A DNA stretch of 64,000 nt from Opisthocomus hoazin (lineage: Eukaryota > Chordata > Aves > Opisthocomiformes > Opisthocomidae): contig NC_134442.1 in NCBI RefSeq assembly GCF_030867145.1, forward strand, positions 6,959,001 through 7,023,000. The letters are read 5' to 3'. The notes under the pieces are model-generated. The model had not been told where the DNA came from, did not search any database, and saw only the letters and a list, made by a program, of their open reading frames with translations. Made by a program: the position numbers and the translations under genes. Shown one piece after another: positions 1-10,959 of this stretch (its first letter is position 1; each line of letters starts with the position of its first letter).

Positions 1-2716
1 TGCAGTCCATGAACCTCAGATGCTGAGAGGATATAGAAAGACCTACTCAAGAAGTTCGCAGCAAAACTGAAAGTACCTGGAAGCATTGATTGGCCCCACT
101 GAGGGCCATTACTGACAAAGCCTCCCCAGGGACTCCTTAGAGTAGAGAATTGGAGGCCATGATTGCACGTAGGCAGAGGCAGTCTGCAGGTGGCTGCAAT
201 GCTGAGAAAACCCTCTGCCTGCTTTATGAAGCAGAAAGGCCAAGGGCTGAGCCCCAGGCCCTGGGAAGGCAGATCCTGTCCCTCACGTGTGGCTCAGGGC
301 TCTTCTTGGGGACAGTTGAATGTGTGGGTGAGCAATGACCATTGCAGGAAAATTCTGCGACACTTCTTAGCCTCCCTAAGAAGACGCGATGATGGAACAC
401 AGTTCAGAGCCTTTAAAGAAAATTTCTTCTGGTAGTGATCAGTGTTAGAGGCAACTGCCATATCGTAGCCAAGGGGACAAAGCCCTTGCTCCTGTTGAAA
501 CTGTTAGCCCTGCCAGAGTCCTTAGCTACCTTTACTGCAGGCTGTCCTACACTGTCCCATGCCCACACTTCTTTCCATTCAGCCTGTAGTCACACATCTT
601 TACTTCCTACCCAGTGCTCACACCAGCATTTCCACGCCTTCACTGATATCTGTCTACGCTCACTGGCTTTTCTCTGAATTTCGAATACATGGTCTGATTC
701 AGTCTCCCTTCACAACAAGGATACCCTTAGAGGGAGACTTCGTAGTCTTCACCTCTAGTCTGAACCTTCCAAGCAGCATTTGGTGAAGGTTTCCTTGCCT
801 TCTCACTGCCAGGAAAAGATCCATTATCTCTGAAACAACCCTTCAGGCAAATGCAATCTACTACTTTAGTGCCCTCAGCCTCCACAAGACTAAAGAAGCC
901 CAGATCTCTCAGCCTCTCCACAGAGGCTGTAAAACCCATCCTGGCAGATCTCCTCTAGAACCTTTGTTGTTCCTCCCCATTATTCCAGAATAGGGAGCCT
1001 CACATGCAGACATACTGGTCCAGATATGGCTACACCAGTATTGAGTCAAGAGCGGTGATAAGTCCCCGCTCTCGTTGGCGACGCTCCTCCTAATGCAGCC
1101 CTGTATGCTGTTGGCCTTATTCACTTCAATCACACACCACTCACTCATATGGCATCCCTTGGAATGCCCAGGCCCTTCTCCTCAGGGTCACTCCTGAGCT
1201 GTTCAGGTCCCCACCTGCCCACAATATTTTGAGTTATTCTCCCCTTTCAAATGGTTTGCAACTTCTTGTACAACTTCATCGGGCTTCTACTGCCAAATCT
1301 AAAAGATTCTCAAAATCGTCCTCAGAGTGAAACTCTAATTTAAAAACTTCTAATGTGTGTGTACCAGATTTGTGGTGCCTCTGAGAAGACAGCAGAATGA
1401 GGAATTGCGGGACACTACTGATAAAAGAAGGAGACATCTCTTCAATGGAATTGTTGACCAACGGAGGAATTGTCATGTTGACAAGATTGGAAACACCAAA
1501 TGAAGGTGCAAAGGAAGCCAAACTAGGGCCAGGGAGGAAGGGGTAAATAGAGATGGGCTGCTTGTGTGGAAGCGTACAAGGATGGTCAAGGAGAAGAAGC
1601 TGTGAGTGAGACACAGCTGAAGCCAGGACAGTATCCACCCCTTTTTGTATAAAATACAAATTGTATAAAATCTACATCACGCTCAGATCCCACACTTTCC
1701 AATTTATTACCAGCACTTTTCCTGTCTTCTGATTTACACACAGAGATAGTATTCCTTACCAGATGGGGCATGCCTCTAAAGTGGTCGTTGAGTTCACTTA
1801 GCCCAGGACTTTGGTCTCTGTCTGTCAGTAACAATCTTTCAGGGCAGGAGAGATGGTGTGTGCTGTTGGATGGTCACATGCTGCATGTGGGATGATAATA
1901 GAAGATTGGCAAGGAGGATTGTAAACACTCTCAAATGACTTGCATCTGGGGTGTGAAAAAGACATATAGCATACTAATCATTGTTTAGTCTTGTGTGCTC
2001 AGCAAGTAGAAGGTCTGTGTTTGGATAACATAGGCCTGTGATAGACTCCAAGGCAATCTGTCGAACACGCCTGAGATTCCTGCCCTGATGCGGGAAGGAT
2101 CAAAGCACAGTGGAAAGTTATGTCTGGGTGAATCCCTGAAATATTAGGGCAAAAGCAGCAGGTTCAGTAGCTCCCACTTTTTCTCTAGCAAGGACTGATC
2201 TCTACATATGGTCCCACAGACCCACTAAGCAGGCACCGCACAGGACAGTGTGCATTCAGAGTGGGGAACAATTCCCCTGCAACGATGCCCAGAGCAGTCC
2301 TCGGTGTTTGTTGTCCCATGGCCTTGCTGTTAGGCAGCTGCTCCAAGCTCCTGGAGAGGCTGTGTTCTATGTAGGGCTTCACAGGCAGCCTTGCTCCAGG
2401 GTCTGCCAGGATGTAGGCCAAAAGAGAGGCCCAGCAGGAGGGTGGAGACGTCTTTACAGCAAAGCTTACCTAGAAACCTGTGCTGAGCAGCCAGTGATGG
2501 AAATGGCCAGTGAGAAATGGCCAGTGGCTGAGTGGTGACAAAGGCCCCTGGGCCACCTTCCTAGTCTGTCTGTGCCACCAAGGGCACAGAACAGTCTCCT
2601 CTCTCCTGTACCTGCATGGCTTCGAACACTGCCATCAGCCCTGGCTCTGCACCTCAACCCCCCTGGTGTCAGTCTTCCCCCTGCATGGTCACGCAGCACG
2701 AGTTATGCACTGATGG
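1..2716 (+). repeat. Segmental duplicon, copy i (inverted relative to copy iii)
   Basis: This stretch reads as the reverse complement of about 50661-53385, judged by eye over its whole length, with scattered substitutions and small indels. Its first ~290 bases also match 25840-26118 (copy ii) in the same orientation. The left side is cut by the window edge. The right end of the match falls at the hairpin at 2697-2729. No gene is convincing inside it: the open frames of 60-130 codons are not kept in the same frame in copy iii. It contains an antisense CR1 remnant near 880-1150. It lies just upstream of the OR-A unit and looks like a spacer that moved with the OR array. Confidence 0.8.
880..1150 (-). 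mobile_element. CR1 LINE reverse-transcriptase relic, antisense
   Basis: The minus strand encodes a short peptide with VNKANSIQGCIRRSVAN, close to the CR1 RT segment [15 protein letters not shown] that is well preserved in the CR1 copies at 61818 and 63316. Further along the same strand comes RLRDLGFFSL, matching [10 protein letters not shown] of those copies, but with frame breaks between the blocks. It is an old, decayed copy. It is present in duplicon copies i and iii (52200-52640), so it predates that duplication. Confidence 0.6.
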
Positions 2717-2729
2717 TGCATAACTCGTG
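2697..2729. repeat. Perfect 14-bp inverted repeat (hairpin) at duplicon edge
   Basis: CACGAGTTATGCAC (2697-2710) and its exact reverse complement (2716-2729) flank a 5-base loop. In the related copy iii (50661-50690 on the opposite strand) the left arm and loop have a counterpart (GAGTTATACATTGATGG), but the right arm has none. The second arm is therefore specific to this copy and marks where the homology stops. Confidence 0.85.
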
Positions 2730-2785
2730 ACTCTGCTAAGCAGTGTGCTAGCTTTGTGACTCTGCTAAGCAGCGTGCTGGCTTTG
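2728..2785 (+). repeat. 29-bp unit tandemly repeated twice
   Basis: Two adjacent copies of a 29-base unit starting GTGACTCTGCTAAGCAG differ at two positions. They begin inside the right arm of the hairpin at 2697-2729. No function is evident. Confidence 0.8.
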
Positions 2786-2904
2786 TGGAATTATCACCTA
2801 GCACCCACATCTACACAAATCTGCAAGAAAGACAACACCTCTGCTCTGTGTGTGTATTGGCGTACTGTGCACTGGGTAAATGACCACACTTTTGGGAGAA
2901 CAAT

Positions 2905-3560
2905 CTGAGGTCTAACATTTACACTCTTTTATTGTTGATCCCCTTGGGAGGTCAGACCCCACTATTTCATGGTCACGACAGTCAAGACTGACACTGGTTT
3001 TAACATCCATGATTAGCTCTCCCTTCTTTGTGCGCAGCGGATGCATATCAACAGCACAATTGTTGAGCAATTTGTAAGTTGACCTATAAAGAGCTGTGTC
3101 CCAAGCTGGGTCTTGAGCAAGAGCCTCCAGAAACCTCCTGGACTGATTGCACGCTGTTGTGGTCCCCTTCCAGGGAATGCCAAGGTGATTAAAGTCAGCA
3201 AAGGGACAATAATTCATTCTCTGTTTCCCACCACAATGTCACCCTTACCAGTCTCTCCTCTGAACCGGACCCGTAAGGGCTCACACAGCTTGTTCATCCC
3301 ATAGAGGAGCTCCACACATTTAAGCAGCTCCTTCACACTCAAGGCCGCTCCCTCCTGATCTTTCTGGCCTGTCTCTCCTTCTCATCTGTATTCACCCATC
3401 ACAGCACCCCAATCATGTCAGCTGTCCCTACATGCCTCAGCTGTTCTTCCCTCCAAGTGGGATGAAGAGATGCCCTGGGGGACTCCAGCTCCTCCTCTCT
3501 GTGTCTGAGGCTGAGGCCCTTGCTGCATGTCTGGGCTGCAGCACCCCAGCTGTGGCCCAT
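2905..3560 (-). mobile_element. CR1 LINE fragment (endonuclease part), antisense
   Basis: The minus strand encodes a peptide with DFNHLGIPWKG, NQSRRFLEAL and, further on, KKGELIMDVKTSVSLDCRDHEIVG. The order DFNH - QSRRFL - KEGL.DV - SLGC.DHE is that of the CR1 ORF2 endonuclease domain. The same region is found in sense orientation at 32560-33487 and antisense at 14150-15330. About 3240-3440 also resembles 32570-32800 reversed; 3440-3560 is less certain. The copy is truncated and frame-broken. Confidence 0.7.
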
Positions 3561-3956
3561 CTGGACTGAGAGCAGACTGGCGAAAAGAAACCTGCTACCA
3601 AGTGCCCAAGGCCTTGTGTGTGCAAAGGCTTTGCTTCAGAGCAGAGACATGCTGGAGGGGGTGGCAGGTGGCAATGTAAAGGAGAAATGAGCTGCCCACC
3701 AAGACAGCAAGACAACTTTTGTGAAGGCCAGGAGAAGGTTTTGCTGTCTGCTGTGTCTCTGCAGCCCTGAAGGCCTGAGGTGGAGTGGAAGCTGATCTGA
3801 GGAAGGAGGAGGTGATGTTGAAATTGTCCTTGGGTGTGGACATCTTGTGATCCAGGCACACTGTGAAAATCATTGACCTGATCCACGACTGTATGATCAA
3901 GCAAATAGTTAAATGACGGGGGGAGAAGAACCAGCACAGTTTAAGAGGGAATGCCC

Positions 3957-4368
3957 TGTTTTGGTTTCGGCTGCCGCCGGCAACAGAAGCACCACGTGGC
4001 CGCCCCTCCCCCCGCCGGGATGCGGAGGAGAATGAACAGAAAGAGGCAGAAACTGGTGGGTCGGGATAAGGGCAGTTTAACAGAACAGCAAACAAAGGGA
4101 ACAGAAACAACAACGACACAGATAAGGAGAAAATATGACACAAACTCACACAACAGACCCTCTCTCCCGCACAGGACCGGTGCCGCGCGCTCCCGAGCCA
4201 CAAGAGAGTTCCTACCGTGCCGCCCCCCCCACTGGAACCCAGCGTGACGGCACATGGTACGGAATACGCGTCTCTGTTTGGCCAGGTTGGGGTTGGGTCA
4301 GCCCACCCGGCTGTGCCCCTTCCTGGATTCTGGTGAAAAGTAACCCTGTCCTGGCCGAACCCAGGACA
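3957..4368 (-). mobile_element. Solo LTR of the ERV1 family
   Basis: Read on the minus strand it begins TGTCCTGGGTT and ends AAAACA. It matches the LTR at 20910-21322 along its whole length (412 versus 413 bases), including the AACAA/GTTGTT tract and the GC-rich CCGGCGGGGGGAGGGGCGG end. Its edges interrupt sequence that is continuous in unit D, and the four bases GCCC occur on both sides (3953-3956 and 4369-4372) as a possible target-site duplication. A 328-codon open frame on the minus strand runs across it and is not a gene. Confidence 0.85.
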
Positions 4369-5499
4369 GCCCTCAAGAGGAGACCCTGCTGTGATATGCT
4401 TGGTATTCACACTCTGCCCTGTGTCCTCTGGGTAGAGAATGGACAGCTTGGCGTCCCTGCAGTGATGGGATTCTGTCACTGCCCAAAGGCACCAAATCTG
4501 TGTGAGATGCCCTGGGTGGTGCCTGTCACACAACGAGTCTGAGTGGGGATGGGGGTCCTGTACAGGACCTGTGCTGTCCATGTCAGGTGCACGTAGTTTT
4601 CCTGGAAAGCCCTGGCACCTTCCATAGTCATAGATGTCTGCAAATGTAAAACAAATGAAGATTCAGCTGCCCTGAATGAGGTTAGGCAATGAAGGGATGC
4701 GCAGGAGACAAATGCTGTCATACTGTTAAGGCCATGTGGACAATAGAGCTGATGGAGAACAGAAAGTGAGAGACGTAGCTCTTCCTGTGCCATGGGACTC
4801 CGTTTGGTCAGGCTGATTACATCCACCAGCAGCCCTGAACATAAGGAATAGTTACAGGATCAGTTGTCTTCAATGTGGGCGTTTTCTGTCATTTCAGCCT
4901 GTCAAAAGCATTTCCCACCAGCCTTCAGGAAGGTGCCCTCAGACACTGCCCTGTCTCTATGAACTGCTCCATTAGAGCTTGCAGTTACCAGCACGCATCT
5001 TGGTCACCTCTGGTACCAAACCTGTCACCAGGTGTCTGTGTCTGAACATCTTCCTGCCCTCCACCTCGTATAATTAGCAAGGGAGCTGAGACAAGCAGCT
5101 GCCATGCAGGAGAATTCTTTGGTGCCCACCTGAACTGAGGCAAGAGGAATCCCACCTCCAGTGTGTTTTATGGTGTGCATGAGAGAGGCCTGAGTCCTCA
5201 GGACTTCAAACTCAGGATGAGATGCCTCGAATGACTAGGCTGAATACTTTCCCTCAGCAGGGGCAAAGGAGATTCCTCCCTGTAGCTTTCTGGTTGTCCT
5301 GTCTTGTGATGGGGCAAGGAAAGGTGATTTTTGTTTCTAACTCTTTCTCTGAGAGGAGAATTGACGCTGTTGAAACTAAGTGTCTCTCCCCAGCTGAGGG
5401 AGGCAACATCAGAGATTGCTTCAGCCTCTTTCACAGCAAGTTGTCCTGGAGAGCAAAGGACACCTCAAGGGAGCCCAGAGGCGACAGAGAAAGAGCTGC

Positions 5500-5740
5500 C
5501 TTGTGCTGGTCCTCTGCTGCTGAGCTGGGCTGGGCAGAGGGAGGGAGCTGAGAGGAACCAGGCAGCGCTGCAGACACAGCTGTGCCCAGGAGCAGCTCCT
5601 CTGCAAAGCCCAGCAGGGCTGAGGGCACTGCCTGCAGGCAGCGAGGGGAGAGGAGCAAGGCAGAGAGAGGTTAAAGGCAGCGTGGGGTGGGAGGATACGG
5701 AGAGCTCACTACAGGAGAAATGCTCACAACCCATGAAATG
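5500..5740 (+). promoter_or_regulatory. Conserved first-exon/promoter block of OR-A
   Basis: This is one of six copies of a block running from CTGAGCTGGGCTGGG through GAGCAGCTCCTCTGC, CTGCCTGCAGGCAGCG and GTTAAAGGCAG to GAGAGCTCAC. TTAAAGG starts at 5671, 70 bases before the putative donor at 5741. That donor reads GTCAGT, weaker than the GTAAGT of units D, E and F. The expected intron to the acceptor CAG at 6553-6555 is 815 bases, much shorter than the ~2.1 kb in units C and D, so part of the intron was lost here. Confidence 0.6.
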
Positions 5741-6578
5741 GTCAGTCCCTGTAGGCAGGGCAGTAAATTGGCAGCTGCTGGAGGGATCTCCAAAAGAGGA
5801 TTGTCACAGCTTCTCAAGCCTAGAGGAGGAAGTCTGGTTCCAGATCAGTTTTTTACCTGCTGTACCATCAGAGGAGCAGGGCATGCTGACTACTTTCTCT
5901 GGGAATTCCTGGTAGGACTTTAAGCCAGGTGTGCAGCCAGGGGTGCCCAGGGCTATCCTTCAGAGCAGGTCCCTTTACTGCAGGAGTCTGTGTGCCGGGG
6001 TCAGTGCTCAGCCTGCCTGGGGAGCTCCCGATGGTGCTGTGGGGAGAATCTGTGGGTGGAAGAAGCCATATGCCTCACCAGCGTCCCTCTCTTCTCCCTG
6101 AGTGCAGCAGAAATGCTGAAGGTGTCTGAACTCCAAGAAAACTCCCCAGGTAAGCTGGGGGAGCTTTATTAACCCTAAACCTCTCCAATTGTTCTCTGTA
6201 ATTGCCGTTCCTCAGCACTGAGAGTGTAGAGGCTGACAAGGTGATTTTCTGTGTGGAGTGGTTTCATCTGACCAAGTCGGACACCAGGATGGACCCCTGA
6301 CACCAGTACTCCCATGAACTCCTTACTGCACAGCAGGGCAGACTCCTTGAGAGGCAGAGGACAAAGGTCCTGCTCCTTACAGTACCTTCAGCCAGCACCA
6401 ACCAGAACTCAAACAAGGGAGCTGAAGAATGTTCTCATTGACAATGAATGGAAAGTGCTCAGAAGTTTAGCAGGGTTAAAGTTCTAGGAGTAAGGCTTTG
6501 CATTTCCAATGAGAATTCTCCCCTAACACTTTATTGATTCTTCCTCTAAGGACAGGATCCCACGCCCAAAGGAAACAT

Positions 6579-7514
6579 CTGTCCAACAGCAGCTCCATCA
6601 TCCGCTTCCTCCTCCTGTTGTTAGCAGACACACGGGAGCTGCAGCTCTTGCACTTCTGGCTCTTCCTTGGCATCTACCTGGCTGCTGTCCTCGTCAACGG
6701 CCTCATCATCACCACCATAGCCTGTGACCACCACCTCCACACCCCTATGTGCTTCTTCCTTCTCAACCTCTCCCTCACAGACTTGGGCTCCATCTCCACC
6801 ACTGTCCCCAAATCCATGTCCAGTTCCCTCTCAGACTCCAGGGACATCTCCTATGCAGGATGTGCTGCCCAGCTCTTTCTGTTTTCTTTCTTGATAGTAG
6901 CAGAGCATTGTCTTCTGACCATCATGGCCTAATACCACTATGTAGCCATCTGCAAACCCCTGCACTACGGGACCCTCCTGAGCAGCAGAGCTTGTGTCCA
7001 CATGGCAGCAGCTGCCTGGGGCAGTGATTTTATCAATGCTCTCCTGCACACTGTCAATACATTTTCCATACCCCTCTGCAAGGGCAATGCTCTGGACCAC
7101 TTCTTCTGTGAAAACCCCCAGATCCTCAAGCTCTCCTGCTCACATTCCTACCTCAGGGAAGTTGGGCTTCTTGGGGTTAGCCTTTCTATAGCTTTTAGGT
7201 GTTTTGTTTTCATGGTGCTGTCCTATCTGCAGATCTTCAGGGCTGTGCTGAGGATACCCTCTGAGCAGGGACAGCATAAATCCTTTTCCACGTGCCTCCC
7301 TCACCTGGCCGTGGTCTCCCGGTTTCTCAGCACTGTCATGATTTGCTATCTGAAGCCCTCATCCTTCTCTTCCCCATCCTTGGACATGTTGTTGGCTGTT
7401 CTGTACTTGGAGGTTCCATCAATATTGAACCCTCTCATCTATAGCATGAGGAATCAAGAGCTCAAAGATGCACTGAAGAAACTTCTTCAGTCAGTAGTCT
7501 TTCAGCAACAATAA
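6579..7514 (+). pseudogene. OR-A: olfactory receptor (family 14-like) pseudogene
   Basis: The exon matches the full 311-codon length of OR-F and keeps the OR landmarks: LHTPMCFFLLNLSL in TM2, KSFSTCLPHLAVVS in TM6 and NPLIYSMRNQELKDA in TM7 and tail. The conserved start, ATG in the intact paralogs, is CTG at 6579. Codon 118 is TAA (6930-6932), replacing the Tyr of MAYDRYVAIC; the next codons read YHY instead of DRY, so the G-protein-coupling motif is lost as well. No frameshift is seen. A splice-acceptor-like CAG lies at 6553-6555, 23 bases before the start position, as in the intact genes. The C-terminus (SVVFQQQ) is most like OR-F (SVDFRQQ). Its role, if ever read through, would be an odorant receptor; it is almost certainly dead. 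Confidence 0.9.
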
Positions 7515-7784
7515 GCTGCCCATGTCTATTTATAACTGGTTTTCTTTGTATCTGGGAGTCTCTGTGGTCCTGCCACCACCCAGATCTCTAGGACACAGGA
7601 GATTAAGATCCATTGTGTAGTTATATTACATACAAGTGCTGTGATGAGAGTATCAGGCACTCTTTGGTCACACCTAGATCATCTGCTGTTTGAATGACAC
7701 ACCAGGAGAAGTTCTGAGTGCTCTGGGAACAACTGCCACTGTGTTGTTATCTTGGTCACTAGAGCAGTAGCCTGGAGATGGGGT

Positions 7785-8461
7785 GGCCAGACACCGCCTG
7801 GTCACACTTTGGCCATCCGCTGCCTCATCTCTCTGCCAGAATGACTCAGCACGAATTCTGGCCAGAATGGCGAGTATTGACGAAAGAAAATCATCTCAAG
7901 ATCCCGTAAACAGATATCCAAAGGTGAGACCCTTTGAGCTCTCTGGGTCCACAGCAGGCTGTGTGACCCAGTATCTCCCCATGAGCTGGGACATCTCTCA
8001 GGGTAGATTTAACGAGGATTGAACGATTGTCCGTCGATGATTTCACAAGGACTCAAAGGCCTGATTTGGCACACTTCACTGACTGTCCTGTGATGAATGC
8101 CAGCACATAAGTCCGAGTATATCCATGAAAGTCACAAGAAGGGCAGCTTTAACCACAGGTTAACCTCTCGCTCTGCGTGTCGAACTGTGTACGTGATTTG
8201 GTTCAGAACCATTTCCCTGTCTGTGTGCAATATGGTTCAGAATTATTTGTCTGCTCGTACGCGTGATTTAACTTTCATCTGTGTGTGCAACCCTAAATCA
8301 CTATTACAGCTGTGCTTTCATTGAATCACTCTGTTAATTTGGCTGATGATTAAGTGTTGTTAATAATGCTACAATGTAATCTTGTGATCTACCTCAAAAA
8401 TATGAATAAATCCTAAATTGCTGCTAAATCAAAGCGGTGTAACAAATTCCTATTCATAACA
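7785..8461 (+). mobile_element. Probable solo LTR in the 3' flank of OR-A
   Basis: About 680 bases lie between OR-A and flank sequence that in OR-F follows the gene directly. The segment ends ATTCATAACA, with AATAAA at 8405-8410, and has TA-rich composition unlike its neighbours. Its style recalls ERVL-type bird LTRs. No internal retroviral sequence is present. The 3' end at 8461 is fairly clear; the 5' end is a guess. Confidence 0.45.
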
Positions 8462-8700
8462 AACACCTGTGGACTGGTATTCAATATTTGGTAATTCTGT
8501 TTATTTCAGGAATGCCAGCATGCACTCAGCTTTTCCAGAGGCATGAACACAGTCTGTTTGACCCAAAGGTCTTTGCCCATGTGTCTGGCACCACGGTACA
8601 GCTGGCCTTCCCTGTCACATCTCTTTGATAAAAGGGCACATCCTCATTGCTGATGTCCAGAAGCTGGGCTATTCTGAAGCTGAGGTCAGGATCAGGCTGA

Positions 8701-9309
8701 AGAAATTGACCCCATGAAGCCTTACTTGGTTTCTCCATGGGACGAGGAGGGCATGGGACAATACGGTAAAGAAGGGGACCGGAGTGAGCTTTCACTGGTG
8801 GCCTCCCTATTTGGCCAATTCCAGCACTGGCCACTCACCACCACAGGTTTTTGGGTGAGTTTTGCTGCGTGGCCGTTTCCCTCCTCCTGCTACTGTGCTT
8901 CATGCCTGCAGGAAGGGAATGGCCAGCCCTGCTCAACTTCTCTCTTTGTCCAGTCGCTGGTAGACCCCAAACAGGGATGTGTTAGAAACACCACATGGGA
9001 TGCCGATAGAGCTGGGTAGGTTGCAGGACTAAGTGGAGGCTGTTTCCTGTAGGAGGAACAGCAAGGGCCCAAAGCACAGAGGGTTGTCTTGGGGATCGTG
9101 CAAGAGAAACTGTTCCGCTTACTGAATGCACCTTTTCCCATACTGTGCCTGAGCAGTGGGACTGGGGAACTGTGTGTTGTACAGAGGGCTGGGCTGGAAC
9201 AGGCCAGGGCACTGACAGGGATCACAAAGAAGCTCCCATGGAGTGGCCACCTGGAGTTATTGGCTGCAAGACAGGTAAAGAGCAAAGAGAAGAGCTTAAA
9301 TTGCCGTGT
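8701..9309. other. Unassigned sequence
   Basis: No conserved open frame, repeat family or RNA gene was recognised here. Open frames up to about 130 codons exist on the minus strand but have no recognisable domain and no paralog elsewhere in the window. Confidence 0.4.
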
Positions 9310-10115
9310 TAGAAACCAAGGCTGAAGAAGGGAAATGCAGGGCTCCTGCTGGATGGGGACGGGAAGTTAGTAACAGAAGACAACAATGGGGCTGATGGAC
9401 TCAATGCCTTCTTTGCCTGAGTCTTTCCTGAAAAGGTCTCCCAGGCCTCTATGCTCACGGAAGGAGCTGAAGGACGAGAGAACCTATTGGCATGAAGCTC
9501 AGGAAATGCCAGCAGGATAAATGCCAGTTTCTGCCCCTGCAGGGGATTCACCTCAGCAATGCAATAGGCTGGGGGCTGCGTGGCTAGGAGCAGCCCTATG
9601 GGAAATTTTGTGGTGGTCAGGGAGCTGGACAGGAGGCAGCCATGTGGCCTGGCAGCAAGGGAGGCCACCCAGATCCTGGGCTGCACAACCAGGAGCTTGG
9701 CCAGGAGATCCAGGGAAGGGATACTCTGCAATGCTCCATCCAGATTTCAGATCTCCAATTCAGGAGCAATTTTTGCAAGGTGGAGGGCCCTTAGGAGAGC
9801 TAGGGACTGGAGGACTTTGCCTTTGAGGAGCGTAGGCTGAGGGAACTGGGCTTGTCCAAAAGACAATGGGTGGAAGGTGAAAGAGGAGAGGTACAGCCAG
9901 GACAGAAGGAGAACTTTTTTCCCCACAATCTCAGCCCAGTGCTGGAACAGGTCACCCAGAGAGGTCGGGCAGTCACCCTCCTTGATGCTTTTCAAACCCA
10001 GGCTGAATCAAGCCTTGAATAAGTTGGTCTGACTGTGTTTCTGACAGGTTGCACTGCAGACTTCCTGAGGGCCCTTCAACCTCGGTTCCCTTGTGATCCT
10101 ATGATGCTGAGCCCT
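9310..10115 (+). mobile_element. Old CR1 LINE relic, sense
   Basis: The segment follows the order of CR1 ORF2. First comes ACTCAATGCCTTCTTTGCC with a following GTCTCCCAGGCC, as in the endonuclease-to-RT linker. Then come ATCCTGGGCTGCA and GCTGAGGGAACTGGGCTTG from the RT end, and finally the 3' part CAGCCCAGTGCTGGAACAGG. It has many substitutions and no long open frame. Boundaries are approximate. Confidence 0.65.
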
Positions 10116-10229
10116 GGGCATAGAGGATGTTTGTGGGGCATGAATCCTCGTGTGCTGGAAGTGACCATCTAAACCAATATCTAATCGAGTGAAGTGGCAA
10201 GAAAGGAAAAGTAGTCCCTTGGGGTCTAT

Positions 10230-10440
10230 GTGGACAACCTTGCTCCTCACCTCCCCAAGCCCACCAGTTCCCTCATAAGTCTCCTGGGACTTGCATCACT
10301 TCTCCTCACATCAGACTTCTCCACTGATCTCTGCAGCTGCATGGTACAGCTCCTTTGCACCAGCTCCCACCTGCTTTCCTTCAAGAACTGGGCTGCACAC
10401 AGGCACAGAAAAGTTTCTCTTCCTTTCCAACAAACGAAAG
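10230..10440 (-). repeat. Inverted fragment of the duplicon (copy iv, part 1)
   Basis: TTGCTCCTCACCTCCCCAA, then CTCCTGGGACTTGC, CAGACTTCTCCACTGATCTC and CTGCACACAGGCACAG match 53695-53860 (copy iii) in the same strand sense. The neighbouring part at 10960-11965 is in the opposite sense, so a local inversion lies between them. Confidence 0.65.
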
Positions 10441-10959
10441 TGAAACAGGATACAATTTAATCAACTTTAAAACTCTCTCCTCAGCTCTATGCTAAGTCCA
10501 AGCAGCATCTAATGTGGTCCATGTTTCACAAGGGATTTCCATGAAAGAACAGTTTTAGACAGAGACATAAGAAAGGAGAGATACAAAGGCAATGAAGGTC
10601 TTGACTGTTCATTAGCCTTAAGAAAGATGAGGTGACTGTCTCTCTGCCTGAACCTTGAAGCAGAAACCAGATAGTGGAGAGGCATCTGAGTGACCAAAGA
10701 ACAAGCACAGGAGGAAACCTGAGTGTAATGGGTAGGGATATGTCCATTGGAGAGTGCTGGTACTGTTCCTCAATAGACTGAAAAAAACAGGAAAAATATC
10801 CTTAAGAAGCAAACCTAGTTTTTTATTAAGTACTCATCGTACTCTTTCTCTTTACCTACCTCGAAGGCAGCTCCAATTAGCTGTACAAGGCGTGAAGTCT
10901 TGAAAATAGTGTAGGAAGAGAAAGGCACAGGAGGGCTTTGTGCATTGTAAGGTCTCCCA
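10441..10959. other. Unassigned sequence inside duplicon copy iv
   Basis: About 520 bases without a recognised gene or repeat, lying between the two oppositely oriented duplicon fragments. Open frames are short and without recognisable domains. Confidence 0.4.

Larger units (their letters stand above)
3590..8700 (+). repeat. OR duplication unit A
   Basis: The flank from 3590 matches the flank of unit D from 45390 (for example the shared run GCTTTGCTTCAGAGCA) and, reversed, that of unit E up to 31540. It includes the first-exon block at 5500-5740 and the OR-A coding exon. Two LTRs (3957-4368 and about 7785-8461) are insertions specific to this unit. The 3' flank at about 8511-8700 resembles the flank of OR-F at 59080-59240 reversed, so the pre-LTR unit probably ended near 8700. 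Outer limits are approximate. Confidence 0.7.

Noticed and set aside
1276-1659. 127-codon minus-strand frame in duplicon copy i
   Set aside because: In copy iii the matching peptide is split between two frames (51712-51897 and 51792-52091), and no domain is seen.
3595-4581. 328-codon open frame on the minus strand
   Set aside because: It runs through a solo LTR and unrelated flank on both sides. The frame is not kept in unit D, and the Ser/Pro/Leu-rich content comes from the LTR. It is a chance frame.
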